Positions 18,682-29,800 of a stretch of 64,000 nt of DNA are shown piece by piece. The notes under the pieces are model-generated. The model saw nothing but the letters and a program-made list of their open reading frames with translations. It searched no databases and was not told the DNA's origin. Origin of the DNA: JAWKTV01 sp041398905 (GTDB lineage: Bacteria > Planctomycetota > Planctomycetia > Planctomycetales > Planctomycetaceae); contig JAWKTV010000015.1 in the NCBI GenBank assembly GCA_041398905.1, forward strand, positions 1-64,000, in the 5' to 3' direction. Position 1 is the stretch's first letter. Each line of letters opens with the position of its first letter. The position numbers and the translations under genes are program-made.

Positions 18682-19694
18682 ATGCAGTCCGGCCTGCGAA
18701 CCTTCCGAACTCCGCTTGTGCCGCGTTCGCGCCGTTCAGCGTGCTCTTGAGCCTGTCAGTGCCGACGAAGGCGGCGGACCCCGACGCGGATCTTGTCATC
18801 CGCCAGCGCCGGCCCTGGAGACTCCGAGATCGTGATGCGACCACCAGTCGACTGGCGGGGCCGATCCACTCGCTCACCTGGAACGGTCGCGAGTTCATCG
18901 ACAGCGTCGACCACGGCCGGCAGTTGCAGTCAGCGTCCAGCACAGTTGCCGGCTCACCCATCCGAGCCGAGACCTTCAACCCGACCGAGGCCGGCTCCCG
19001 GCTGGACGGAGCTGGCCAGACCTCGACCAGCCGGCTGCTGCACAGTAGCAGCACCGAGACCGGTTGCAGACAACCTCGCAGATGGCGTTCTATGGCTCCG
19101 CTCCGGGCGAGAAGTCACAGGGTACAGCAACACGACGACCCTCGCGAATCACCTGCTGACGAAGCGGGTCGAGATCGGTTACGACCGCTATTGCGCCGTT
19201 CGTTGTGACCTACGATGCGACGTTTCATCTGCCGATCGGTGAGCCGCATCGTGACGCGGTTTTCGAGGCGGTGACCGGTTACATGCCAGCCGAGTTCGAC
19301 ACGTTTCTGCGGTTTGATCCTGCGGCACGTCGACTCGTGCCGCTGTCGGACGGTCCGGGCGAGCAGCGCGACGGTCGTGCTCGCTACATCGAACGGCGAG
19401 TCTGCGATGGGCGTTGTGGGGCTGCCTGCGAGATTCCCCGCCGTGCGCGGTCCCAGTTACGGCCGCTTCCGCTTCAAGCGCGAGCGGGTCACCAAGTGGA
19501 ACTGCGTCTATCGCCTGACCTCCAGCGAACCGATTCCGGCAGAGGATTATCGCTTCCGGATGTTCGTCGTCGTCGGCACACGGCCGATGGTCGAGCGAAC
19601 GATCGACGAACTGACGAAGCAGCTCGAGACTCAGGCCGCCGCGACCAATCCTGATGGCAAGTCTCGTCCCGTCTCATCAGGACCGTCGCCATGA
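18682..19694 (+). pseudogene. Exported hypothetical protein, broken by frameshifts
   Basis: A signal peptide can be read as MQSGLRTFRTPLV, then AAFAPFSVLLSLSVPTKAAD after a shift. The mature protein includes GPIHSLTWNGREFIDSVDHG, AETFNPTEAGSRLDGAGQTS, ANHLLTKRVEIGY, VTYDATFHLPIGEPHRDAVF, GYMPAEFDTFLRFDP, and YGRFRFKRERVTKWNCVYRL. It finishes in frame at 19694. I recall homologous secreted hypotheticals in planctomycetes with the NPTEAG and PLSDGPGEQ motifs but no known function. The stop overlaps the nnrD start (ATGA), so the two are probably co-transcribed. About four frame changes occur before 19420. Confidence 0.5.
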
Positions 19695-20563
19695 GCACTC
19701 GGCGAGTCACCCAGTTGCCAGCGCCCCCCGCGCGGCCGGCGGATGGTCATAAGGGGACGTTCGGACGCACGCTGATCGTGGCTGGAAGTCGTGGTATGAC
19801 GGGCGCGGCCGGGCTGTGTGGCCGGGCGGCGTTGCGAGGCGGGGCCGGTCTGGTGTACGTGGCGACTCCGGAGGACTGTCTCGATGTGGTGGCCAGCTAT
19901 GAGCCGAGCTACCTCACCATCCCGCTGCCGCTGTCCTCTACCGGAGACGGGTTCCGGCTTGCCGCCGATTCGCTGAGAGAACGGCTGGAAACATTTTCGG
20001 CGGTCGCGATCGGTCCAGGGTGCGGGCAGTCGGCGGCGATCGCGGATGTGGTGGTAACGTTCTACGCGGAGGCGCGGCCGCCGGTTGTTGTCGACGCCGA
20101 CGCGCTCAACATACTGGCGACCCGGCAAGACCGGCTGTCGACGCATGGCGGTCCGCGCGTGCTGACGCCGCACGTTGGCGAGTTCGCCCGGCTGACAGGC
20201 GAGTCGATGGAGGCGATCGCCGCGCGGCGGGAAGAGCTGGCGGTCGACTTCGCTGGTCGGCATGGAGTGGTCCTCGTCCTCAAAGGGCCGGGCAGCATCG
20301 TGACGGACGGGCAGAGGTTGTACGTCAACACCACCGGCAACAGCGGCATGGGGACCGGCGGGACTGGCGATGTGCTGACGGGGCTGCTGGCCGCGCTGCT
20401 TGCGCAAGGCATGCCGGCGTTCGAGGCGGCGCAACTGAGCGTGTGGATGCATGGCCGAGCCGGTGACCTCGCGGCGCAAGAGCACTCGCAGCCCGGCATG
20501 ATCGCGTCCGACCTGCCGGAGCATCTGTGCGACGTGTGGAAGGAGTTGCGTGGTGGGGGTTGA
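19691..20563 (+). CDS. nnrD: ADP-dependent NAD(P)H-hydrate dehydratase
   Basis: This 290-residue ribokinase-like enzyme removes the hydration from damaged S-NADHX and S-NADPHX using ADP. Visible motifs are GHKGTFGRTLIVAGSRGMTG near the N-terminus, AIGPGCGQ, VVVDADALN, LTPHVGEFARL and the nucleotide site VLKGPGSIVTD. The catalytic aspartate is in NSGMGTGGTGDVLTGLLAAL. The epimerase partner domain (NnrE), often fused at the N-terminus, is absent, so this is the stand-alone form. The ATG overlaps the previous stop. The frame is intact, unlike its upstream neighbours. Confidence 0.95.
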   Translation: MSTRRVTQLPAPPARPADGHKGTFGRTLIVAGSRGMTGAAGLCGRAALRGGAGLVYVATPEDCLDVVASYEPSYLTIPLPLSSTGDGFRLAADSLRERLETFSAVAIGPGCGQSAAIADVVVTFYAEARPPVVVDADALNILATRQDRLSTHGGPRVLTPHVGEFARLTGESMEAIAARREELAVDFAGRHGVVLVLKGPGSIVTDGQRLYVNTTGNSGMGTGGTGDVLTGLLAALLAQGMPAFEAAQLSVWMHGRAGDLAAQEHSQPGMIASDLPEHLCDVWKELRGGG

Positions 20564-20687
20564 AGCTTCGCAGGCGGATCGGGGGAGCCTCATACGTGCA
20601 TCCGGTCGCGGGGGCGGTTAGATTGCACGTCAGTCATTCGACTGTGCTGCTGCCCTGTTTTGATGCCGCTGCTGTGGAGTCCGGTGG

Positions 20688-22635
20688 ATGCCCGTCAAGG
20701 TGAAATGTTCCGGTTGCGAAAAGGTCTTGAACGCTCCCGACGCGGCGCGCGGCAAGGTGCTGAAGTGCCCGGCGTGCGGGGAGAAGATCAAGGTTCCCGC
20801 TGGGCAAAGCTCGGCGAAGCCCAAGGCGGCTCCGAAGAAGGAGCCGAAGAGTGGCGACAGCGGCGAATTCCTGTCAGGCCTGAACGTCAATCAGCTCGAG
20901 GCGGAGCACGGTGAGGAGCGGGTCTGCCCTTACTGCGCGAAGGAGATGAAGGATCCGGACGACCCGGTCTGCCGCAAGTGCGGCATGAACGTCGATACCG
21001 GTCGCATGGACTCGAAGATGGCGGCGAAGAAGGCCCGTCGCGGTCCGGACCCGGCGCTGTTTTACAGCAAGGCATGGAGCGACTCGTGGGAGTTCCTGCT
21101 GAAGCACTGGCGTCTCGCCGTGCGGACGGGCGGCATCTGGACGGCGTTTCTGACCGTGGCGTTCTCGAGCGTGTTTCTGATTCTGATCTGGGTCGGGGTG
21201 CCGGGTGAGGAGCCGGCCGCACCACCGCCGGCCGCTGCTGGCCACGGCGAGGAGGAGGCGGGCGAGCGGTCGAGCCTGCCGGTGATCGCATTCTGGGGCT
21301 GCCTGGGAACCGTCTTCGCGTTTGGCGTTCCCGGCTGGTATTGGTCGCTGTCGCTCAAGGTCATCAATCACACGATGGAGAAGCAGGAGATCAAGGAGGA
21401 CCGGATTCAGTTCGACATGTTCGAGGCGATCGCGCTGGGGCTGCGGGTGGTCTTCTGGCCGACGATCGTGATGTTGCCCGCTGCGCCAATCTGGCTGTTG
21501 CTGTTTGCGTTCCTCGGCGGCGGGATGGCGTTGCTTTCCGGCGGTTCCGCGCCGGTGATCGGGCTGACGTTTATCCTCGTTGCGCTGTCGTATTTCCTGA
21601 TGCCTTTCGTGCTGTTTCCGCAGCGCTGGTGCATATGTCGGTGCGGCACAAGTTCAAGGCGTGGATCCTGTGGGATCAGCTCGTCATCTTCACCAAGAAC
21701 GCCGGGGCGACGCTGTACTGGTGGGTGGTGGCGGCCTGCGTGTTCCTGCCGGTGATCATCATCCTGGTGCTGTTTATGCTGTATGGCGGCGACATCGTGC
21801 TGTGGTATTTCGAGAAGATCGACGTCTGGGGGGCATGGGTCTTCAGCTTCATCATGGATTCAGGGGAGGGGATCCGGGGCGGACTGTTCCTGAAGATCCT
21901 GTACAGCATGATGACGATCATGCTGGTCGCTCCAATCGCCGCGGTGTTCTCGTTCCTGATGGCCTTCCCCGCCTTCTTCATGATGCGGGCGAACGGCCTG
22001 TATGGCCTCTACCGCCGGGAGACGCTCGACCTGGTCACGCAGGTTCACGAAGGCCAGAAGGCCGGCTTCTGGGTACGGTTCCTGTGCCGCGCCGTCGACT
22101 ACACGATCATCAACGTCGCGCACATGATGATCTTCCTGATCCCGGACTTCCTCGTGTTTTCCGGGTTCCCGCTGGCGCTGTACTTCGGCGCGCGACTATG
22201 GCGTTCCTGAATCTCTGCTTCGTTGCGATCACCGGCGGCAAGAACAAGCAGGCCGGCATGCGGCCAGCCTGGGGCTGGGGGTGCTCTCGGCGGTGACGTA
22301 CATCTACGCCCCCAACATCCCGTTCTTCCTGATGTTGCACTTCATGGTGCTACGACTCGTACTCCCGTTGTTCAACGCCTGGATGTACTTCGCCACCAAC
22401 GAGGCGACGACGTCGAAGTCGACGATCGGCAAGGAGACGTTTGGACTGATCGTGCAGCGTGTGGACGGGGGCAAGGAACTGACGCTCGGTCAGGCGTCGC
22501 TGCGGCACCTGGGCCGAGTCCTGTGCGACATCCCGTTGTCGCTCCCGTACCTTTGGTGCCGTGTTCCATGAACGCGGACAAGCTCCGCATGACCTGATGG
22601 CCAAGGCGGAAGTCGTGTTCCGCGGTGATCGCTGA
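20688..22635 (+). CDS. Zinc-ribbon / multi-TM / RDD domain membrane protein, about four frameshifts
   Basis: The N-terminus VKCSGCEKVLNAPDAARGKV LKCPACGEKIKVP is a two-CxxC zinc ribbon; a second ribbon, CPYC...CRKCGMNVDTG, follows near residue 80. Several membrane helices come next (WTAFLTVAFSSVFLILIWVG, LGGGMALLSGG and others). The last third is an RDD-type membrane domain: FWVRFLCRAVDYTIIN and STIGKETFGLIVQRVDGGKE, then RHLGRVLCDIPL and a final AKAEVVFRGDR with the stop at 22633-22635. Frame changes occur near 21630, 22200, 22270 and 22570, three of them equal to one missing base. The longest open parts are 20688 to about 21630 and about 21630-22210. About 650 residues when repaired. Function unknown; RDD proteins are putative transporters. 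Confidence 0.75.
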
Positions 22636-22680
22636 TGTTGGCGTCACTCCGGCCGCGGTTGGGCGCGCAATGTGTCGGCG

Positions 22681-22790
22681 GGCCTTCGTGGCGGGTGGAG
22701 CCCCGCGACGGCGGAAGCCCCCGACGTTGCAGGCGTTCCCACCGGGGAAGTTCCTGGGAGCGCCCCTGCCACACCGCCTAGACTGAATAA
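22681..22790 (-). repeat. Dispersed 110-bp repeat, copy A
   Basis: The minus strand of this stretch aligns along its whole length with 35375-35484 (plus), roughly 80 percent identical by eye. Shared blocks include GGTGTGGC, GGGGCGCTCC, CCCCGGTGGGA, GGCTTCCGCC-like and CGCGG segments. The ends carry imperfect inverted GTGGC/GCCAC sequences. It lies between two genes. Its translation (LGGVAGALP...) is seen as spurious ORFs in planctomycetes, so I regard it as a non-coding repeat. Confidence 0.65.
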
Positions 22791-22823
22791 CCAGGTTTCC
22801 CTGACTCCATTCCCAATCGAGCC

Positions 22824-23405
22824 ATGCATCGCCAGAAGTTCTCACCGCGAGCGGTGTCCGTCTGCCTGTCCGTCGTACTTCTGCTTTGTCATGGCTGTGC
22901 CGAAGAGACGCTGGAGTCGCCGGACCGTTCCATGCCTGACGTGCCGCTCCAGTCAACGACCTCGGGAGCGGAAGAGTCGCGACCGGCCCTGGAGGCGTTT
23001 CCGGCGGAAGCCGAAGAGTTGCCATCGGCGGCCGAAGGTGTGACCTATCTGGTGACGCTGCAGACGTTCGACGCGAATGGCGGGGAGTTCAGCATCATCG
23101 ACCGCAGGGCCGATGTCGCCGCGGACGACGTCGTAGCCGCCGTGACTTCGCTGGACTGGAGCCTCAGCGCGGTCCGCCCGATTTATGGCGTCTTCCGACA
23201 GCGGGACGGCGAGACGGAGGAGCACCTGCTGCTCCAGCGCGATCACGACACCGGCGAAAAGATTGAAGCAGTCTGGCTGAATACGATTCCGGGTCAGGCG
23301 TTCGTCCGGTCCGGGATGCTGGCGACTGAGGACGATGTGCTCGTCGCCGTGAAGGCGTTTTTGAGCGGTGACGGCCTGGCGTCGCTCACCGAGTGGACAG
23401 AATAA
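22824..23405 (+). CDS. Hypothetical lipoprotein
   Basis: This 193-residue protein has a lipoprotein signal, RAVSVCLSVVLLLCHGC, with Cys near residue 25, followed by an acidic linker and a compact domain (about 75-190) beginning VTYLVTLQTFDANGGEFSII. No family is recognised. The frame is intact. It is followed 50 bp later by a secreted FG-GAP protein on the same strand, so both may act at the cell surface. No clear ribosome binding site stands before the ATG. Confidence 0.7.
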   Translation: MHRQKFSPRAVSVCLSVVLLLCHGCAEETLESPDRSMPDVPLQSTTSGAEESRPALEAFPAEAEELPSAAEGVTYLVTLQTFDANGGEFSIIDRRADVAADDVVAAVTSLDWSLSAVRPIYGVFRQRDGETEEHLLLQRDHDTGEKIEAVWLNTIPGQAFVRSGMLATEDDVLVAVKAFLSGDGLASLTEWTE

Positions 23406-23455
23406 CAGTGCCGATAGCTGGCCAACTCCATCCCCTGACATTCTTGCGGTGAACC

Positions 23456-24709
23456 ATGATGATCGACAGCTCTCTTCTGAGGCGAATCCGCCTCGCCTGC
23501 GTGGCCGGGGTGATCGCGTGCGGCGGCGGAGCCGGCGATGTCCGGGCCGTCGAACCTCAGTCGGCCGACCCGATCCCGTTCGAGATCAAGCTCCTGACTG
23601 TCGACGCCAACGAAGGCTGCGACGTCGCGGACGTTGACGGAGATGGCAAGCTCGATGTCATCGCGGGCCGCAACTGGTATCGCAATCCCGACTGGGCGCC
23701 GCGGCCGCTCCGCTACATTCCCGACTGGAACGGCTACGTCGAATCGAACTGCGACTTCGCGGTCGACGTGAATGGCGACGGCCGGGTCGATGTCGTCTCC
23801 GGCTCGTTCATTCCCACGCAAGTCCACTGGTACGAGAACCCCGGCGAGGAAGGTCTGCGGCTCGGCCAGTACTGGAAGCAGCACCAGCTCGTCGACACCG
23901 GCTACTCCCAGAACGAAGGGACCTTCCTGCATGACATCGACGGTGATGGAAGGCCGGAGTGGATTTCAAACTCCTGGAACAAGTCCAACCCGCAGCTCGT
24001 GTGGAGCTTTGGAGCCGTCGAAGAGCAGGTGGAAGTGAAGGAAGGGAATCAGACCGTCACGCGGACGGTGCAGCGGCCGACGCTGATCCGGCACACCATT
24101 GGCGAATCGGGCAATGGTCACGGCGTCGCGTTTGGCGACTTCAACAACGATGGCCGCGAGGACATCGTGGTCAGCACCGGCTGGTACGAACGGCCGGAAG
24201 GAAACCCGTTCGCCGGTGAATGGACGTGGCACCCGCGATGGCCGGACCTGCATGCCAGTTGTCCGATGCTCATCCGCGACCTCGATGGGGATGGCATCAA
24301 CGACCTCATCTGGGGGAAGGGACACGAATACGGTCTGTTCGTCTGGTGGGGCAAGGGTGTCGACGACAAGGGTGAGCCGCAGTTCGAGGAGGAACTGATC
24401 GACGACAGCTACTCACAGCCCCACACGCTGCACTTCGCCGACCTCGACGGCGACGGCAAGGACGAACTGCTGACGGGCAAGCGGGTCCGCGCCCACAACG
24501 GCAACGACCCGGGTGGCAAGGAGCCGCCGATCCTTTGCTACTACTCCTTTGATGCGGGCACGAAGAAGTTCACCCGGCACATCATCAATGAAGGCCAAGT
24601 CGGCACCGGCCTGCAGTTCCGCACCGTCGACCTCGACGGCGACGGGGACATCGACATTGTGAAGGCGGGCAAGGAAGGGACGCACATTTTGTGGAACTTG
24701 CGGAAGTGA
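23456..24709 (+). CDS. Secreted FG-GAP/VCBS repeat protein
   Basis: This 417-residue protein starts with a signal peptide (LRRIRLACVAGVIACGGGAG then DVRAVE). At least six calcium-loop repeats of D.DGDG..D type are visible: DVDGDGKLDVIAG, DVNGDGRVDVVSG, DIDGDGRPEW, DFNNDGREDIVVS, DLDGDGINDLIWG and DLDGDGKDELLTG. A predicted seven-bladed propeller follows from their spacing. Tandem ATG codons at 23456 and 23459 are both possible. The presence of NWYRNP and STGWYERPEG motifs is typical of the planctomycete branch of this family. No catalytic function is assigned. Confidence 0.88.
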   Translation: MMIDSSLLRRIRLACVAGVIACGGGAGDVRAVEPQSADPIPFEIKLLTVDANEGCDVADVDGDGKLDVIAGRNWYRNPDWAPRPLRYIPDWNGYVESNCDFAVDVNGDGRVDVVSGSFIPTQVHWYENPGEEGLRLGQYWKQHQLVDTGYSQNEGTFLHDIDGDGRPEWISNSWNKSNPQLVWSFGAVEEQVEVKEGNQTVTRTVQRPTLIRHTIGESGNGHGVAFGDFNNDGREDIVVSTGWYERPEGNPFAGEWTWHPRWPDLHASCPMLIRDLDGDGINDLIWGKGHEYGLFVWWGKGVDDKGEPQFEEELIDDSYSQPHTLHFADLDGDGKDELLTGKRVRAHNGNDPGGKEPPILCYYSFDAGTKKFTRHIINEGQVGTGLQFRTVDLDGDGDIDIVKAGKEGTHILWNLRK

Positions 24710-25135
24710 TCGCTTGACGCCGGATTCGTTGTGCGCGAGTCGCTGTACGCGCCGCGAACAGCGGTTAGCACTCGCATCTCCTGTGTTGGTCAGTGTTTAT
24801 GACACAACAAGCGGCGACGCATGTTCGGCGCGGCAACGTCAGACGTCATTTGATCGCTGTTCCGGCTGCGCTTTCGGGCGGTGTGTTCGCCGGTGATCGG
24901 CAGCTTTCGCGGCTCCGTGTCGCCGCACTTGCATATCTTGCCGTTGGGCATCGAGTTCCGGCGGCTCCGCGGAACTCGTGTTGTTCGGGTCGGCCGATGC
25001 GACATATAACCACGACCCCGTGTATCAGGGAGGATACCGGTCTCGTCGCAGGTGTTGTGCACGCTGCGGGACGAAGTCCGGCTGGACTCCCGTTCAACGC
25101 GCGGCCAGCGATCGCTGGCCGTCCCGTCCGTGGCG
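24710..25135. other. Intergenic region with an interrupted inverted repeat
   Basis: About 426 bases lack a supported gene. Near 24735-24776 the arms GCGAGT and ACTCGC, with inner CGCTG and CAGCG, could form an interrupted hairpin just after the FG-GAP gene. A small minus-strand frame at 24790-25062 contains CKCG but no start signal and is not called. Confidence 0.5.
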
Positions 25136-26410
25136 ATGATCCGACCAGCCTATCCCCCGCAGCCCTGCCGCTCCGTCCGACGCCTCAGGCGTCTGGCGGT
25201 GCTGCTGGTGTTGTCGACGGGTCTGGTCTCGTTCGCGGGCTGCAACGGGTTCTTTAAGAAGAAGGTCGACAATCCGGTCGTGGGACCGCGACCACCAAGA
25301 ATCGCAGGCGACCAACTCGCCGAGTCCGCGAGTGACGCCACTGGAGCCCGCGTGGCGCTCGCCGAAGCCGACGGCGGTCCGATCCGCCGAGTCTCCGCTT
25401 CGACGTCAGCGATTCAGGACGAGGACGTCGCCGCCCGTGTGAACGGCCGGCCGATCTTCGTTTCCGAGGTGCTCGAACGACATCGCGGAATGCTCGAAGC
25501 CAACCGCGGACGCGTGCCGCCGGCCGTGCTCGAACAGAAGCGGATGGAGTTGATTCAGGAAGACCTGGATAGCCACATCGAACAAGCCCTCGCCCTGACG
25601 GCGCTTTACGCGAAGCTGGAGAAAGAGCAGAAGGACCAGTTGCAGGATCGCCTCGACGAGTTCTTCTACGAGAAGGAAATCCCCGACCTGCAAAAGAAGC
25701 TGGGCGTCGACAACCTCGCCGCCGTGGAGGCCCGCATGCAGGAGGCAGGCACGACACTCGCGACCTACCGCCGAGTGTGGGGCGAGCGGACCCTGGCGGC
25801 CCAGTACATCGCCGAACAACTCCCGCAGGTCACCGTCTCACGTCAGGACCTGCTGGCGGCTTATCACGAACGTGTCGATGACTATCGCGAGCCGGCCCAG
25901 GTGCAGTGGCAGCAGTGCCGCATCTCCAACATCAAGAACGGCGGTCAGGCCGGAGCGCGGGCCAAACTGCAGGAAGTCGTCGCCGAACTTCGCCAGGGTG
26001 CGAGCTTTGGCGAGGTCATCAAGAAACACTCCGATGGTCCTCGTGCCAGTCAGGAAGGGATGTGGGACTGGGCGCAGCTGGAGAGCCTCGCGGACGAGAA
26101 GCTGCGGCGGACCCTGGGCGAAATTGAAGTCGGCCAGATCGGCCCGGTCATCGAAGACGAACAGGGATACCGGCTCATCAAGCTGACCGGCCGACGCGAT
26201 GCCCGTGTGCAGCCGTTTGAGGAAGTTCAGGACGAACTGCGCGAAGCGATCACGCGTGAACGCCGTGCGGCGTCCGCGCAAGAGCTGATCAACAAGCTGC
26301 GCTCCGAAGCGCACATCGAGACGATTTTCGACGAACAGCCCGTCGCAGCCGACGAAGCCTTTGGCGTTCAGCGACTCAACCCGGAGCAGCAGGCGGCGAT
26401 CTTCGAGTGA
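25136..26410 (+). CDS. Parvulin-type peptidyl-prolyl isomerase lipoprotein (PrsA/SurA-like)
   Basis: The ATG at 25136 begins MIRPAYPPQPCRSVRRLRRL followed by LAVLLVLSTGLVSFAGC, a lipoprotein signal with the lipidated Cys near residue 38. An N-terminal chaperone segment (VAARVNGRPIFVSEVLERHR, about 105-270) precedes the rotamase domain, in which LRQGASFGEVIKKHSDGP, MWDWAQLESL and IGPVIEDEQGYRLIKLTGRR are typical PpiC motifs. It should help fold exported proteins in the cell envelope. About 424 residues. An in-frame start further upstream (25052) would bury the signal peptide. Its position before a giant secretin fits a role in outer-membrane biogenesis, which is inference. Confidence 0.9.
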   Translation: MIRPAYPPQPCRSVRRLRRLAVLLVLSTGLVSFAGCNGFFKKKVDNPVVGPRPPRIAGDQLAESASDATGARVALAEADGGPIRRVSASTSAIQDEDVAARVNGRPIFVSEVLERHRGMLEANRGRVPPAVLEQKRMELIQEDLDSHIEQALALTALYAKLEKEQKDQLQDRLDEFFYEKEIPDLQKKLGVDNLAAVEARMQEAGTTLATYRRVWGERTLAAQYIAEQLPQVTVSRQDLLAAYHERVDDYREPAQVQWQQCRISNIKNGGQAGARAKLQEVVAELRQGASFGEVIKKHSDGPRASQEGMWDWAQLESLADEKLRRTLGEIEVGQIGPVIEDEQGYRLIKLTGRRDARVQPFEEVQDELREAITRERRAASAQELINKLRSEAHIETIFDEQPVAADEAFGVQRLNPEQQAAIFE

Positions 26411-26873
26411 CTACCAGATTGATGGATTTCGGCATTCCTCGCTGCTGATCGATTCCGATCGCGCAGGATTCGCCGCTCCCTCCGAGTCCGTTCCATTCCG
26501 AAATTGACGCGGCGACCCGCCGCGACATACAGACCCCATCCAACGTTCAATCTCCGCCTGATCTCGCGGCCGGTCCTTCCGGTTGCGGGTCGGATGTGCC
26601 GGCCGCCTGTTCGGGGCGCCGTGCCCGTCACCCGGCGGCTGATGCAGATTCCAGTCATTACGCTGGCGGCGGCCCCTGGACTGGGGCCGGTCGCCTGATC
26701 GCCGCGGACACGACGTTCGCGGGCACTTTGGAAGTCACTGTTTTACCTGTCAACCAGGCACGGCGTGAGACGCAAGGAATGCGCACACGCCCGCGCTTTC
26801 GAGCGACCATCGCGAGATGGACGGATCGGGGCCGGGACGCATTTCTGTCTCGGCCTTACGTGAGTCTGAACCC
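26411..26873. other. Intergenic region before the secretin
   Basis: These 463 bases carry no supported gene, recognised promoter or strong hairpin. Open frames run into the secretin from upstream but have no signal peptide. Confidence 0.5.
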
Positions 26874-29800
26874 ATGGCGCGAACCCCAATGACACCCCAC
26901 GAACCCGATCCGGGCAAACAGGAGGGAACCTTGTACAGGATCATCCGGCTGCTGACGTGCAGCGGGTTGGTCGCCGGCAGCCTGTGGTTGCCCGATCCAG
27001 CCTCTGCTGCGGAACCCCATTCGCCACGGCTCGCAGGGCTGCTCCTCGCGGAGGCACCCGACGTCGCCCGTCAGCGAGTGCTCGAATTCCTCGATCAGGC
27101 GGACCGCGCCTGGCAGGCGGGTGATCAGAACGAGGCGGTTCGCCTCGGTCTCGCCGCCGACAGCCTCGCACGCCGGCTCGGGGTGCAGTTCGCTCCCAGT
27201 GAGCGGAGCCCGGGCTCGGTCCTCGCCGGCTATCAGGGCCTGGTGGGAGCACCCGCGCCCGGTTCTCAGGTGTCCAGCGCGGCGGCCATGCCGGCAGCGG
27301 CCAATCCCGCTCCGCAGGACCTCGGGGCGGTGTCGCCTGACGAAGTTCAAGCCCGCGTGCAATCGCTGTTGCAGGCCGCCGAGTCCGACGTTCGCGGCGG
27401 ACGGACTGCGGAGGCCCTGCAGAAAGCGAACCAGGCCCAGCAATTGGCGGCGAAGCACCAGATCAAGTTTGGTGTGCTCGACCTCAAGCCGGTCCACATT
27501 ATCTCGGCCGTTCGACAGATCGATCCGAACGCCCAGCTTCCGGCTGTGCAGTCGCAGGCGATCCAGACGGTCGGTTACGACGCCCCCACCGCCGGCACCT
27601 TCCCCTCAAATGGGCAGGTGCAAACGGCTGACAACACCGTGCCCGCCAGCGGTGGTGATCCGAAAGCGATCGCCGCCGAACTGATGAGCTACGCCCGCGA
27701 CGCCCTGGATCAGGGGAAGCTGGACGAAGCCCGTCAGTACGCTCTGCAGGCCCGCAAGTACGACGATCAGGTGACCTACGGCCTGCTCGACGATCGTCCG
27801 GATTACATCCTGAGCGAGATCGAGCAGCGTTCGCAGTCGATGATCCTGCCGGCCGGTGGTCAGCAGGCTGCCGGTAACGGCGGCAACGCGAATCGTGAGC
27901 AGGCTCTCGGTTTGCTGAACCAGGCCGAGCAGTACCTCGCTCAGGGAAATGTCGCCGCGGCCGAGCAACTCGCCCGTCAGGCTCAGCAGCTCGACGCGAC
28001 CTACGAAGTTCAAGACCTGCGTCCCGAACTGGTGCTGCAGGACATTCAGCGAATGACGGGTGGCCGCAACATGGCGGCCGCTCAACCGGCGGGTGACGCC
28101 GCCGCCAAGGCGCAGGCCACGGAACTGCTCCGTTCGGCCCGGATGGCGATGCAGGCCGGCCAGATCGAGCAGGCTCAGCAGCTCGCGCTGCAGGCCGATC
28201 AACTGGACGTGACTTACGAGCTTCTGGAAGACAGCCCGGAGCGGGTGCTCGCTGATGCAGGCCGCTTCGCCCAGCGGGGCATGGTGGCCGGTGGTCAGCC
28301 TGCCCAGGGGGCGGTTGGAAACGAGAAGGCGATCGCTTCGCAACTGCTCGCCAATGCCCGTCAGGCGTTGCGGGCGGGCGACGTGCAGACGGCCCGCCGC
28401 TTCGCAATGCAGGCGGACCAGTTTGATGTGCCTTACGACGTGACCGAAGATCGTCCGGATCTGGTGCTGTCGGCCATCGAGCAAGCGAGCGGCATGGGTG
28501 CGGCGATGGCCGCTGGCGGCAACGCTGGTGCCCGTCGGGATGCCTTCGTCGTCCCGGCTGGTGCGACCGCCGATACGCTGTTCCGGCAAGGGATCGCCGC
28601 TCTGCGGAGTGGTGATCGCGAGACGGCTCGCGGCGCGTTCCAGGCCGCATCGCAGTCCGGTGATGAACTCGATCCGGTCCGTCAACAGCAACTTTCCGAC
28701 TTCCTGGCCGACCTGGGTGCCCCGTCAGCGATTCAGCAGACGAGCAACTCGGTCGTCGGCGGCGACTCGTACGGGAACCCGACGGGCAGCTTGCTGGAGG
28801 TCGCCGGCGAACGTCGCGAGATTCGCGCCGACCGTCTCCGCACGCAAACCCTCGACGCGATCTTCCGCGCTGAGAAGCTGCGGGACAAGCAGCCTGAAGA
28901 AGCCTTGAAGCTGCTCAGCGACACCAGTGCCGAGATCAACGGTTCCGGGATCGGCGAGGACGAGAAGACGCGTCTGCTCGCGTCGCTGGAGAGTGCGTCC
29001 GCCTCGATCGAAGCCTTCGCCAATCAGCGTCGACCGCTGATCGAGCTGGAGCGTCGCAACACGGAAGTCCGCGAACAGATTCGTCTGGAGCGTGAGCACC
29101 ATGTGCGCGTCGAGCAGGAGTTGGCCAAATTGGTGGATCAATACGGGGAGTTGATGGATCAGCGTCGCTTCGCGGAGGCGAATCACATCGCCCGCCAGGC
29201 GCGTGAACTCGATCCTGAGAACCCGGTCGTGGTGCAGATGTTCTGGCAGTCCCAGTTCAGTGGCCGCAACGCGGACAACGATCGACTTCGCGAGGCGAAG
29301 GAAGAGACGTTCTTCGAGGTGCTGCAGGACACGGAGTGGGCCGTCACGCACAAGATTCGCGATGGCCACGAAATGCAGTTCGCCGACAATTGGAGCGAGA
29401 TCATTAGCCGCCGCACCGGCACCCCGACCGACCTGCAGGATCGGACGGATGAGGAGCTGCGGATTCAGGAGTCGCTCAACAAGCCGGTCTCGCTGCACTT
29501 CCAGGAAGAGCCGCTGGCCAGCGTGATGGAGTATCTCGCCAACACCTACCTCATCAATGTGGTGGTCGACGAGCCGGGGCTGCTGGAAAGCGGCGTCACG
29601 TCGAACACGCCGGTGACGATCAACGTCGACGGCATTCGGTTGAAGACGCGTTGAACCTGATGCTCAGCCCGCTCGAACTCAACTACACGATCGAGGACGA
29701 AGTGCTGAAGGTGACCAGCCGCCTGCGTGAGCAGGGCGACCTGAAGGCGGTTGTGTACCCGGTGGCCGACCTGGTCGTGCCGATTCCGGTCGAGGCTCCC

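Noticed and set aside
24790..25062. Small minus-strand frame with CKCGDTEPRKLP
   Set aside because: The CxC looked like a zinc site, but no start signal, second Cys pair or family match is present.
29640..29660. Programmed frameshift in the secretin gene
   Set aside because: No slippery heptamer or downstream pseudoknot is seen, and the same minus-one change recurs in unrelated genes, so a missing base is simpler.
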